From: Rhodospirillaceae bacterium
GTDB taxonomy: Bacteria > Pseudomonadota > Alphaproteobacteria > UBA828
Direction of reading: 5' to 3'
Length of the DNA: 39,009 nt
Assembly (NCBI GenBank): GCA_018666805.1
Contig: JABIXB010000039.1
Coordinates: 1 to 39,009, forward strand
A program made the translations under genes and the position numbers. The notes under the pieces are model-generated. The model worked only from the letters and a program-made list of their open reading frames with translations. It had not been told where the DNA came from and did no database searches. Below are positions 33,210 through 39,009 of this stretch, piece after piece. Each line of letters opens with the position of its first letter. Positions within the stretch are counted from its first letter, which is position 1.

Positions 33210-34310
33210 TTATACGTTGAAGCGAAACAGAACCACGTCGGCTTCCTGCATCGTATAGTCGGCGCCTTCCTGGCGCATTTTACCGGCCGATTTGGCGCCG
33301 TTCTCGCCGTCGCAGGCGACGAAATCCTCGAATGATATTGTTTCCGCGCAGATGAAGCCGCGCGCCATGTCGCTGTGAATGCCGCCCGCCGCGTCACGTG
33401 CATTGTCGCCTTTTTTAATCGTCCAGGCGCGCGCCTCTTTCGGCCCGGCGGTGAGAAAGCGGATCAGGCCCAAGAGGTGGTGGCCGGCATGGATGACGCG
33501 CTCCAGCCCGGCGGTCTCGAGGCCGAGATCGTTGAGGAAGGCGCGCTTTTCTTCGGCATCGCCAAGGCCGGCGATTTCGGATTCGATCGCCGCCGATACG
33601 ACAACGGCCTCGGCGCCTTCTTCTTGTGCCCGCGCCGCCACCGCTTCGCTCATCGCGTTGCCCGCCTTGGCGCTATCCTCATCGACATTGCAGACATAGA
33701 GCACCGGCTTGGCCGTCAACAGATGCAGCATTTTCAGGAGTGGCCGTTCGTCCTCATTGAGGCTAAGGGCGCGCACCGGTTTGCCGTCGCGCAACATCTC
33801 GAGCGCCCGCTCGATGATCGGCTGCAGCGCCTTGGCTTCCTTGTCATTGCCGCGCGCCCGCTTGACCACGCCATCAAATTGGCGCTCCAGGCTTTCGAGA
33901 TCGGCCAGCATCAGCTCGGTCTCGATCAGGTCGATATCGCGGATCGGGTCGACCGGTCCTTCGACATGGCTGATCTGGTCGTCTTCGAAACAGCGCACGA
34001 CATGGAGGATCGCCTCCACTTCGCGGATCTGGGCGAGAAACTTATTGCCGAGCCCCTCGCCCTGGCTGGCGCCGCGCACCAGCCTGGCGATATCGAGCAC
34101 CTCAAGCATGGTCGGTACGATGCTTGCCGAGGCGGCGATCTTGGCGACCGTCTCGAGCTCGCGGTCGGGCACCGGCACGCGCCCGACATTGGGCTCAACC
34201 GTGCAAAAGGGATAGTTCCCGGTATCCGCTTGCGCCGCATTGGTGAGCGCGTTGAAAAGCGTCGATTTGCCGACATTGGGCAAACCGACGATGCCGCATC
34301 TAAATCCCAT
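33210..34310 (-). CDS. ychF: Redox-regulated ATPase/GTPase YchF
   Basis: A 366-residue Obg-family P-loop protein that prefers ATP. Walker A is GLPNVGKST at residues 9-17, and NYPFCTVEPNVGRVPVPD follows as the switch segment. DIARLVRGASQGEGLGNKFL is specific to YchF. The C-terminal TGS-type region contains FLTAGPKEARAWTI and GFICAETISFEDF. The enzyme has been linked to ribosomes and oxidative-stress regulation in E. coli. The gene overlaps pth by 11 bases, the pth-ychF pair being common across bacteria. Confidence 0.97.
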   Translation of the reverse strand: MGFRCGIVGLPNVGKSTLFNALTNAAQADTGNYPFCTVEPNVGRVPVPDRELETVAKIAASASIVPTMLEVLDIARLVRGASQGEGLGNKFLAQIREVEAILHVVRCFEDDQISHVEGPVDPIRDIDLIETELMLADLESLERQFDGVVKRARGNDKEAKALQPIIERALEMLRDGKPVRALSLNEDERPLLKMLHLLTAKPVLYVCNVDEDSAKAGNAMSEAVAARAQEEGAEAVVVSAAIESEIAGLGDAEEKRAFLNDLGLETAGLERVIHAGHHLLGLIRFLTAGPKEARAWTIKKGDNARDAAGGIHSDMARGFICAETISFEDFVACDGENGAKSAGKMRQEGADYTMQEADVVLFRFNV

Positions 34311-34938
34311 TTTTCTGTTCTTCTTCGCTTGTCTCAGTTTTGCCTGGCTTGGCCGGCTTCGCCGGTGGCGGCGCCAAAAGGGCGACGCGGGTCATAAAAT
34401 CGTTTTCTTCGCCGCCGAGAAGCAGCGGTGCTGCGCCCGCTGCCGCATCGACCAGCTTGTCGAGCCACAGCGATTCCGTCTTGGAAAAATCGCTCAGCAC
34501 ATAATCATGCACCCGGTCTTTGTCGCCGGGATGGCCGATGCCCATGCGCACGCGCCAATAATTTGCACCGATATGGGCGGTCACGCTTTTCAGGCCATTA
34601 TGCCCGGCGCTGCCGCCGCCGAGTTTGACCCGCACTTTGCCGGGCGCGAGATCGAGCTCGTCATGAAAGACAAAGAGCCGCTCGGGTTCGATCTTGTAAA
34701 AACGCAATACCGCGCCAATCGCACGCCCGGATTCGTTCATAAAGGTGGTCGGCTTGAACAGCGCGACGCGCGCCTCGCCGATCCGCCCCTCGGCAATATC
34801 GCCCGACAGGCGGGAGCGGCTGCGGAAGCCTTCGAAGCCGTGGCAACGCGCGATTTCATCGGCCACCAGGTAGCCGATATTGTGCCTGTTCTTGGCATAC
34901 CGGGCGCCTGGATTGCCGAGACCGGCGAGAACATACAT
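34300..34938 (-). CDS. pth: Peptidyl-tRNA hydrolase
   Basis: Enzyme of 212 residues that releases peptides from peptidyl-tRNA to recycle tRNA. GLGNPGARYAKNRHNIGYLV places the catalytic histidine at residue 19, equivalent to E. coli His20. FKPTTFMNESG and FHDELDLAPGKVRVKLGG, containing the active aspartate, are conserved, as is GHNGLKS. A C-terminal Lys/Pro/Ala-rich tail of about 25 residues follows the normal fold. It starts at ATG 34938, 48 bases after rplY, and a 16-base perfect palindrome (34951-34966) lies in that gap. Confidence 0.97.
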   Translation of the reverse strand: MYVLAGLGNPGARYAKNRHNIGYLVADEIARCHGFEGFRSRSRLSGDIAEGRIGEARVALFKPTTFMNESGRAIGAVLRFYKIEPERLFVFHDELDLAPGKVRVKLGGGSAGHNGLKSVTAHIGANYWRVRMGIGHPGDKDRVHDYVLSDFSKTESLWLDKLVDAAAGAAPLLLGGEENDFMTRVALLAPPPAKPAKPGKTETSEEEQKNGI

Positions 34939-34986
34939 AGGTTTTCACGCGGTCCGCGCGCGGACCGGCCGCCGGGCCGTCCCGCG

Positions 34987-35703
34987 TTAGGAGTCCGAGC
35001 CCTCCGAATCTTTCTTGCCCTCTTCGCCTTCTGCGCCTTCTGCGCCTTCTGCGCCTTCTTCGCCCTCTTCGCCCTCTTCGCCTTCCTCGCCTTCCTCGCC
35101 TTCTTCGCCTTCGGTTTCTTCTTCCTCTTCGACATGAATTGTCGGCGCGGCGATGGTGGCGACGGTGAAGTCGCGGTCGGTAATGGTTGGCGTGACGCCT
35201 TCGGGCAGGTCGATCTGGCTGATATGCACGCTATCGCCGATATTCATGCCGGCGATATCGGCCACCAAGCCGTCCGGAATGGCTTCAACCGGGCACATCA
35301 GTTCGATCTCATGGCGCACCACGTTGATCACGCCGCCGCGTTTCAGGCCTTCGCATTCTTCCTGGCCCTCAAAACGCACGGCAACGAAAACGGCGATTTT
35401 CGCGCCTTTGACGAAGCGCAGGAAATCAGCGTGCATGGGTGAATCGGTCACCGGATGAAGCTGTACTTCACGTGGCAGGACGCGCACCGTGTCATCGTCC
35501 ATCTTGAGGTCATAGAGGCGGGTGAAGAAGCCGGGGCGGCGTAACTCCTTACGGACTTCGGCGGTGTTCATCGACACGCCGATCGGCTCCCCTTGGCCGC
35601 CATAGATGATGGCCGGCATGCGGCCCTCATTGCGCATTCTCCGCGCCGGACCCTTGCCGGTCAGTTCGCGCGCTTCGGCGCTAATCACATTTGCATCGCT
35701 CAT
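34987..35703 (-). CDS. rplY: Ribosomal protein bL25 (CTC form) with acidic repeat tail
   Basis: A 238-residue protein of the long CTC-type bL25, which binds 5S rRNA. The N-terminal 5S-binding domain starts with VISAEARELTGKGPARRMR and includes GRMPAIIYGGQGEPIGVSM. The TL5-type beta domain (residues about 95-190) follows. The last ~45 residues are a striking run of Glu and Gly, essentially GEE x6, GAE x3 and GEE, encoded by 9-base units at 35020-35109. Many long bL25 proteins end in a Glu-rich tail, but this repeat is longer and cleaner than usual in my memory. prs lies 62 bases upstream. Confidence 0.95.
   Translation of the reverse strand: MSDANVISAEARELTGKGPARRMRNEGRMPAIIYGGQGEPIGVSMNTAEVRKELRRPGFFTRLYDLKMDDDTVRVLPREVQLHPVTDSPMHADFLRFVKGAKIAVFVAVRFEGQEECEGLKRGGVINVVRHEIELMCPVEAIPDGLVADIAGMNIGDSVHISQIDLPEGVTPTITDRDFTVATIAAPTIHVEEEEETEGEEGEEGEEGEEGEEGEEGAEGAEGAEGEEGKKDSEGSDS
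35020..35109 (-). repeat. Ten tandem 9-bp units in rplY
   Basis: Exactly 90 bases in ten units on the minus strand, GGCGAAGAr or GGCGCAGAA, coding GEE or GAE. Units 7 to 9 (the GAE set) are identical. Slippage would change the tail by whole triplets of residues without a frameshift, so its length may vary among strains. Confidence 0.9.
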
Positions 35704-35765
35704 TGTCTTTTCCTTACACGTTCGCTGCCAACTGTAACGTTTTTCCCGGAATCGGGAATGTTCGC

Positions 35766-36698
35766 TCAGTTGAACAGGCTGGAGACGGAGCTTTCAGCGC
35801 TGATGCGCCGGATCGCTTCCGCCATTAATTTCGCAATAGAGAGTGTCTTGATATTTTCTGAAATCCGCATCGCCTCGGTCATGGCGATCGTATCGGTCAC
35901 CACCAGTGATTCGAGTTCGGAAGAAGAGACGCGCGCCACGGCGCCGCCGGAGAGCACGGCATGGGTCACATAGGCGTGCACTTCACTGGCCCCGGCTGCC
36001 TTCAGCGCCGCCGCCGCGTTACACAAGGTTCCGGCTGAATCGACGATATCGTCGACCATCACGCAAACGCGCCCGTCGACATCGCCGATGATGTTCATCA
36101 CCTCGGAGACGCCGGCCTTCTCGCGCCGCTTGTCGACGATGGCGAGATCCGCATCGACGCGCTTGGCGACGGCACGCGCGCGCACCACGCCGCCGACATC
36201 GGGCGACACCACGACCAGCTTACCCGCGGGAAATTTTTGCTCGATATCGCCGATCATTTCGCCTGCGGCAAAAAGGTTATCGACCGGAATATCGAAGAAG
36301 CCCTGAATTTGCCCGGCATGCAGATCGAGGGTCAGCACCCGATGCGCGCCGGCGGCGGCAATCAGATTGGCCACCAGCTTGGCTGATATCGGCGTTCTCG
36401 GTGCCGATTTCCGGTCTTGGCGGGCATAGCCGAAATAGGGCAGCACCGCCGTGATGCGGCGCGCCGAGGAGCGCTTCAGCGCATCCAGGCAAATCAGCAG
36501 TTCCATCATATTGTCGTTGGCCGGCGAGGAGGTGGATTGGATGACGAAGACATCCTCGCCACGCACATTCTCGTGGATTTCGACAAAAATCTCATTGTCC
36601 GAAAAGCGCCGGACAGTGGCTTTGGTCAATGGAATATTGAGCGAAGCCGCAATGGCTTCGGCGAGAGGCCGGTTACTATTTCCGGCGAGGAGCTTCAT
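35766..36698 (-). CDS. prs: Ribose-phosphate pyrophosphokinase
   Basis: Makes PRPP from ribose-5-phosphate and ATP for nucleotide, His and Trp synthesis; 310 residues. Signatures include [21 protein letters not shown], the PRPP synthase motif [20 protein letters not shown], and the flexible loop with [10 protein letters not shown]. The PRPP-binding [12 protein letters not shown] is also present. The frame is open 30 bases upstream, but ATG 36698 gives the normal [17 protein letters not shown] start and has GGAGAA upstream. The gene lies between a lipoprotein gene and rplY, as in related alphaproteobacteria. Confidence 0.97.
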   Translation of the reverse strand: MKLLAGNSNRPLAEAIAASLNIPLTKATVRRFSDNEIFVEIHENVRGEDVFVIQSTSSPANDNMMELLICLDALKRSSARRITAVLPYFGYARQDRKSAPRTPISAKLVANLIAAAGAHRVLTLDLHAGQIQGFFDIPVDNLFAAGEMIGDIEQKFPAGKLVVVSPDVGGVVRARAVAKRVDADLAIVDKRREKAGVSEVMNIIGDVDGRVCVMVDDIVDSAGTLCNAAAALKAAGASEVHAYVTHAVLSGGAVARVSSSELESLVVTDTIAMTEAMRISENIKTLSIAKLMAEAIRRISAESSVSSLFN

Positions 36699-36852
36699 TG
36701 ATATCGTTCTCCAATAACGGCCACGCACCGGGCGGCTTATCGCGAGACCGGCGGTATTTGAGTTTTACGCATGGAGTTGCCCATTTGGCGCGGCGGAATG
36801 TATCAAGCTGATGTTGGGCTGTAAACGCTCTTGGTGGCAATTATTGCGCTCT

Positions 36853-37725
36853 TTATTTGGCCGCCCGGTCAATCGCGCCGACACGTTCCAGCATGGCGAT
36901 GATTCCGTCCGCGCCATTCCCGGCCACGGCGTGCGCCACAGGCCCCCAAGCGCCGTCGAGCGTGCCTTTCGCGATGGTATTGCTCTGGTTAACCGTGCCA
37001 ATGCGTTTGCCATCGGGCGACATTACCGTCCAATCGACGGCGATCGACTGCTGGTCGTTCGAATCCGTCATATCAGCAACATAAACGCTGCCGAGCACGA
37101 CAAAATCGGCATTTTCGAGCATTTTTGTCGATTCCAGGCCATGCGCCGCCAGCGCACGGCGCATCGCCCTGCTCAGCGAAGCGTGGCCATCGCCGGGCGC
37201 GCCATCCACCGGGAGCACTGAAAGGGTTAAATTCACCGGCGTGGCGCGCACCTCTAGCGCCGCCTCGGGCGGGTTGAAATAGGCGGCAAAGCGCACGGCC
37301 GCCGCCGCGACGCGGTTCACACTGGCGCCATCCCCTGCACCATCCCCGCCATCTCCCGGCGCCACTTGTTCTTCGAATTGGAGAACAATAGTGCCGCCGG
37401 GTGCAGCGAGAAACCACAGCAGTCTTCCCGAATCGCTCTGGCGGGCTGAAATACGGTAACTCGCTCGGTTGCTGGCCTGCCGCCCGGCCGCCACATCGCG
37501 GGCATGCAAGGCGCGCACAAGCTCTGCCGTTAATTTTTCCGATTGAGGCGCCGGCAAGCCGGATATGGCTTCGACAAACACCCCGGCGCGGGCGCCAAGC
37601 GCCGCTTCAAGCGCGCCCGGGGGCGCTTTTTCCTCGGGCTGGAAGGGGCGCGGCAAGGTTCCGCAGGCAGTGATTAGAAATATGCCTGCCAGGGCGGCCA
37701 GCAATCTCAACGGCGGTAACGTCAC
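36853..37725 (-). CDS. Predicted lipoprotein of unknown function
   Basis: About 290 residues from the GTG at 37725. The leader VTLPPLRLLAALAGIFLITAC ends in a lipobox (ITAC, then GTLPRPF), so the mature protein is probably attached to a membrane by a lipidated cysteine. The mature part has an Ala-rich helical start, then two similar mixed segments. The first holds YRISARQSDSGRLLWFLAAPGG. The second holds SIAVDWTVMSPDGKRIGT, then NTIAKGTLDGAWGPVAHAVA. No named domain is recognised. The frame is open upstream to 37848 but that part lies outside a credible signal. The GTG overlaps the stop of a 19-codon ORF (GTGA), suggesting translational coupling. It is encoded between pgeF and prs. Confidence 0.8.
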   Translation of the reverse strand: MTLPPLRLLAALAGIFLITACGTLPRPFQPEEKAPPGALEAALGARAGVFVEAISGLPAPQSEKLTAELVRALHARDVAAGRQASNRASYRISARQSDSGRLLWFLAAPGGTIVLQFEEQVAPGDGGDGAGDGASVNRVAAAAVRFAAYFNPPEAALEVRATPVNLTLSVLPVDGAPGDGHASLSRAMRRALAAHGLESTKMLENADFVVLGSVYVADMTDSNDQQSIAVDWTVMSPDGKRIGTVNQSNTIAKGTLDGAWGPVAHAVAGNGADGIIAMLERVGAIDRAAK

Positions 37726-37781
37726 ATAAACACGCAGCCGGCCATGAGCCCGACAAACAGGAAAGCGATAAAGAGGATCAT
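37722..37781 (-). CDS. Putative 19-residue membrane peptide overlapping the lipoprotein start
   Basis: ATG 37781 opens a 19-codon frame coding a hydrophobic peptide, MILFIAFLFVGLMAGCVFM, ending in TGA at 37722. The stop overlaps the GTG of the lipoprotein gene in the sequence GTGA. The start lies 15 bases past the pgeF stop with only a weak ribosome site. It could be a real one-helix micropeptide, a leader for translational coupling, or a chance frame. The hydrophobic make-up is unusual for chance in this GC-rich genome, but I cannot confirm it. Confidence 0.4.
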   Translation of the reverse strand: MILFIAFLFVGLMAGCVFM

Positions 37782-37795
37782 ATGCGGCACCGGCT

Positions 37796-38572
37796 TCAGC
37801 TTTCGAGCGTGATTGCCGAGAGCAACCGGCCGTAATCGCGCTCGCCATTCTGGCTGTTACGCCGGTAGCTGAAAAAGTCCGCCTCCTCGCCGTAGGTATC
37901 GCGTCCGAGCGTGGCGATTTCGCTTAATTCCAGCCGTGCCAGCCGATGCGTTACATAGCCGGGTAGATCAAAGAGAAAATGGCCATCGCGTGGCGCCGGG
38001 CGAAAAAACCGTTCGGTGGCATTGTCCTGGGCGAGAAAGGGGGCCGGAAATTCCGCCCCCACTTCGTAGGAATCGGGGCCGATACAGGGGCCGATCACGG
38101 CCCGGATATCCGCCGTCTGCGCGCCCAGCGCCAGCATCGCCTGGACGGTGGATTCGACAATGCCGCCGAGCGCACCGCGCCAGCCGGCGTGCAACGCGCC
38201 AATCACGCCATTGCCGCTGTCGGCGAGCAGCACCGGCGCACAATCGGCGGTGAGAATGCCGAGCACCACACCTGGCGTGTTGCTGACCAGCGCGTCCGCC
38301 TGCGGCGCTTCGCCGTGCGGCCAGGCTGTCTCCACCGTCACCGCAACGTCGCCATGCACTTGGTAGGCGGTGCACAGTTCGTCTGCCGTACGGCCGAAGA
38401 CGGCTGCCGCCCGCGCCCTGTTCTCGCGCACCGCCTGGGTGTCGTCGTTCGAGCCATAGCCGCAATTGAGCGAGCCATAGAGGCCTTCACTTACGCCGCC
38501 GCTGCGGTCAAAAAAGCCGTGCCGTACCAGCCCCGGCGCCGCCAATGCGGGATGCTCGATTGGCACCGTCAT
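37796..38572 (-). CDS. pgeF: Peptidoglycan editing factor / YfiH laccase-domain family
   Basis: A 258-residue member of the multicopper-like PgeF (YfiH) family, thought to remove wrongly placed residues from peptidoglycan precursors. It was once annotated as polyphenol oxidase. The family motifs are HGFFDRSGGVSEGLYGSLN near the start, AYQVHGDVAVTV (His ligand), TADCAPVLLAD (Cys ligand) and GALHAGWRGALGGIVE (His ligand). RDTYGEEADFFSYRR closes the protein. ATG 38572 overlaps the preceding methyltransferase stop as ATGA. Confidence 0.95.
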   Translation of the reverse strand: MTVPIEHPALAAPGLVRHGFFDRSGGVSEGLYGSLNCGYGSNDDTQAVRENRARAAAVFGRTADELCTAYQVHGDVAVTVETAWPHGEAPQADALVSNTPGVVLGILTADCAPVLLADSGNGVIGALHAGWRGALGGIVESTVQAMLALGAQTADIRAVIGPCIGPDSYEVGAEFPAPFLAQDNATERFFRPAPRDGHFLFDLPGYVTHRLARLELSEIATLGRDTYGEEADFFSYRRNSQNGERDYGRLLSAITLES

Positions 38573-39009
38573 GAGGCCGTCGACCGCGCCGCCAGCGGCG
38601 CCTCTTCGAGGCGCTCAAACCCGGCAGGTGGCGGGCTGCCAAGCGGGTTCATTGCCACCACCTTGAATAACTGCCCCATCTGCCGCGGGTCGAGCAGGCG
38701 CTGCAGCGCCGTGGCGATATCCCTTGCCTGTTGCGCCGTGGCGGAGCGCTGCAATGATGCCGCGCGCGCCTCGATGCCGAGGCAGCGCAGGAAACTCGCC
38801 TGCGTCACCGGACCATGTGTCTGGATGCCGGTGGCGGCCCGGCGCAAGGCTTCGAAATCGACATGCGAGGTCAGATCGGCGAGGCCGGGCTCGGCGTATA
38901 TGGATTGCGCCCGGTGCGCGCGCACCGCCTGCAAGGTATCGCCGTTGGCGCTCTCGGCGTGGCCATAGTCGATAATCAGCGCGGCGCCGCCATGCTGGTT
39001 CAGGCGCGC
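38569..39009 (-). CDS. SAM-dependent methyltransferase, MidA/NDUFAF7-like (partial, N-terminus off window)
   Basis: The C-terminal 146 residues of a class I methyltransferase of the DUF185/MidA type. The frame runs from the window edge to TGA 38569. GAALIIDYGHAESANGDTLQAV and the following EPGLADLTSHVDFEALRRAA are the usual end of the SAM fold in this family. Mitochondrial NDUFAF7 methylates a complex I arginine; bacterial targets are not known to me. The N-terminal SAM-binding motif is outside the window. It is coupled to pgeF by a 4-base overlap, a pairing common in alphaproteobacteria. Confidence 0.88.
   Translation of the reverse strand, partial: ARLNQHGGAALIIDYGHAESANGDTLQAVRAHRAQSIYAEPGLADLTSHVDFEALRRAATGIQTHGPVTQASFLRCLGIEARAASLQRSATAQQARDIATALQRLLDPRQMGQLFKVVAMNPLGSPPPAGFERLEEAPLAARSTAS

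Noticed and set aside
34951-34966. 16-bp perfect palindrome (GGTCCGCG/CGCGGACC) between rplY and pth
   Set aside because: It has no T-run and no known match; in such GC-rich DNA it could be chance or a weak RNA structure.
34240-35442. Long plus-strand frame opposite ychF, pth and rplY with a Phe/Ala/Cys-rich run
   Set aside because: It is the antisense shadow of the GEE repeat in rplY and of two recognised genes; the run results from the complement of GGC-GAA-GAA units.
35735-35762. Hairpin between prs and rplY (TTCCCG/CGGGAA) with an A/T run
   Set aside because: The T-run lies on the wrong side for the minus-strand transcript, so it is not a terminator for prs.

Overview
The window looks like a core-genome segment of a GC-rich alphaproteobacterium, perhaps of Rhodospirillales type. 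The supporting evidence is a separate petA-petB-petC cytochrome bc1 operon beside trmL and hemF, the order (SAM methyltransferase)-pgeF-lipoprotein-prs-rplY-pth-ychF, a DUF1285/CoA-pyrophosphatase/CCA-transferase cluster, and many ATGA or TGATG gene overlaps. No IS element, phage gene, rRNA or CRISPR array is visible. The family assignments come from reading translated motifs by eye; no database search was run. LAYOUT. 1-4131 (minus): a branched-chain-amino-acid-type (Liv/HAAT) ABC importer: solute-binding protein, an intrinsic terminator, LivH, LivM with an unusual C-terminal extension, and the beginning of LivG. 4292-8741 (plus, divergent): a beta-oxidation cassette resembling pimF-pimC-pimD, made of a fused enoyl-CoA hydratase/3-hydroxyacyl-CoA dehydrogenase and two unlike acyl-CoA dehydrogenases. 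8742-9923: tRNA-Gln(TTG), two small unknown proteins, short direct repeats and the first copy (A) of a roughly 138-bp two-hairpin intergenic repeat. 9939-12283 (minus): a compact sulfur-relay module (DsrE-like, TusA-like, SQR-like flavoprotein, DUF1641). 12542-17280 (minus): NUDIX hydrolase, membrane-fusion protein and RND pump. 17431-21639 (plus): acoX-acoA-acoB-acoC, acetoin cleavage, with no E3 or AcoR regulator in view. 21672-21810: repeat copy B. 21823-24566 (plus): DUF1285 protein, NUDIX CoA pyrophosphatase, a two-TM protein (probably DUF6111) and CCA tRNA nucleotidyltransferase. 24563-26529 (minus): a secreted unknown protein, hemF and trmL. 26745-29370 (plus): petABC with a strong terminator. 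29493-30239 (plus): a paired small-multidrug-resistance system. 30244-30324: repeat copy C, a shortened form. 30324-31519 (minus): arsR-arsM with a near-consensus promoter, an operator and a probable leaderless start. 31589-33165 (minus): mtnP and a dienelactone-hydrolase-family enzyme. 33210-39009 (minus): ychF, pth, rplY with an acidic GEE-repeat tail, prs, a lipoprotein possibly coupled to a 19-codon membrane peptide, pgeF and a partial MidA/NDUFAF7-like methyltransferase. The most notable items are the three-copy hairpin repeat, the sulfur-relay module, the leaderless arsR promoter/operator and the coupled 19-codon ORF.
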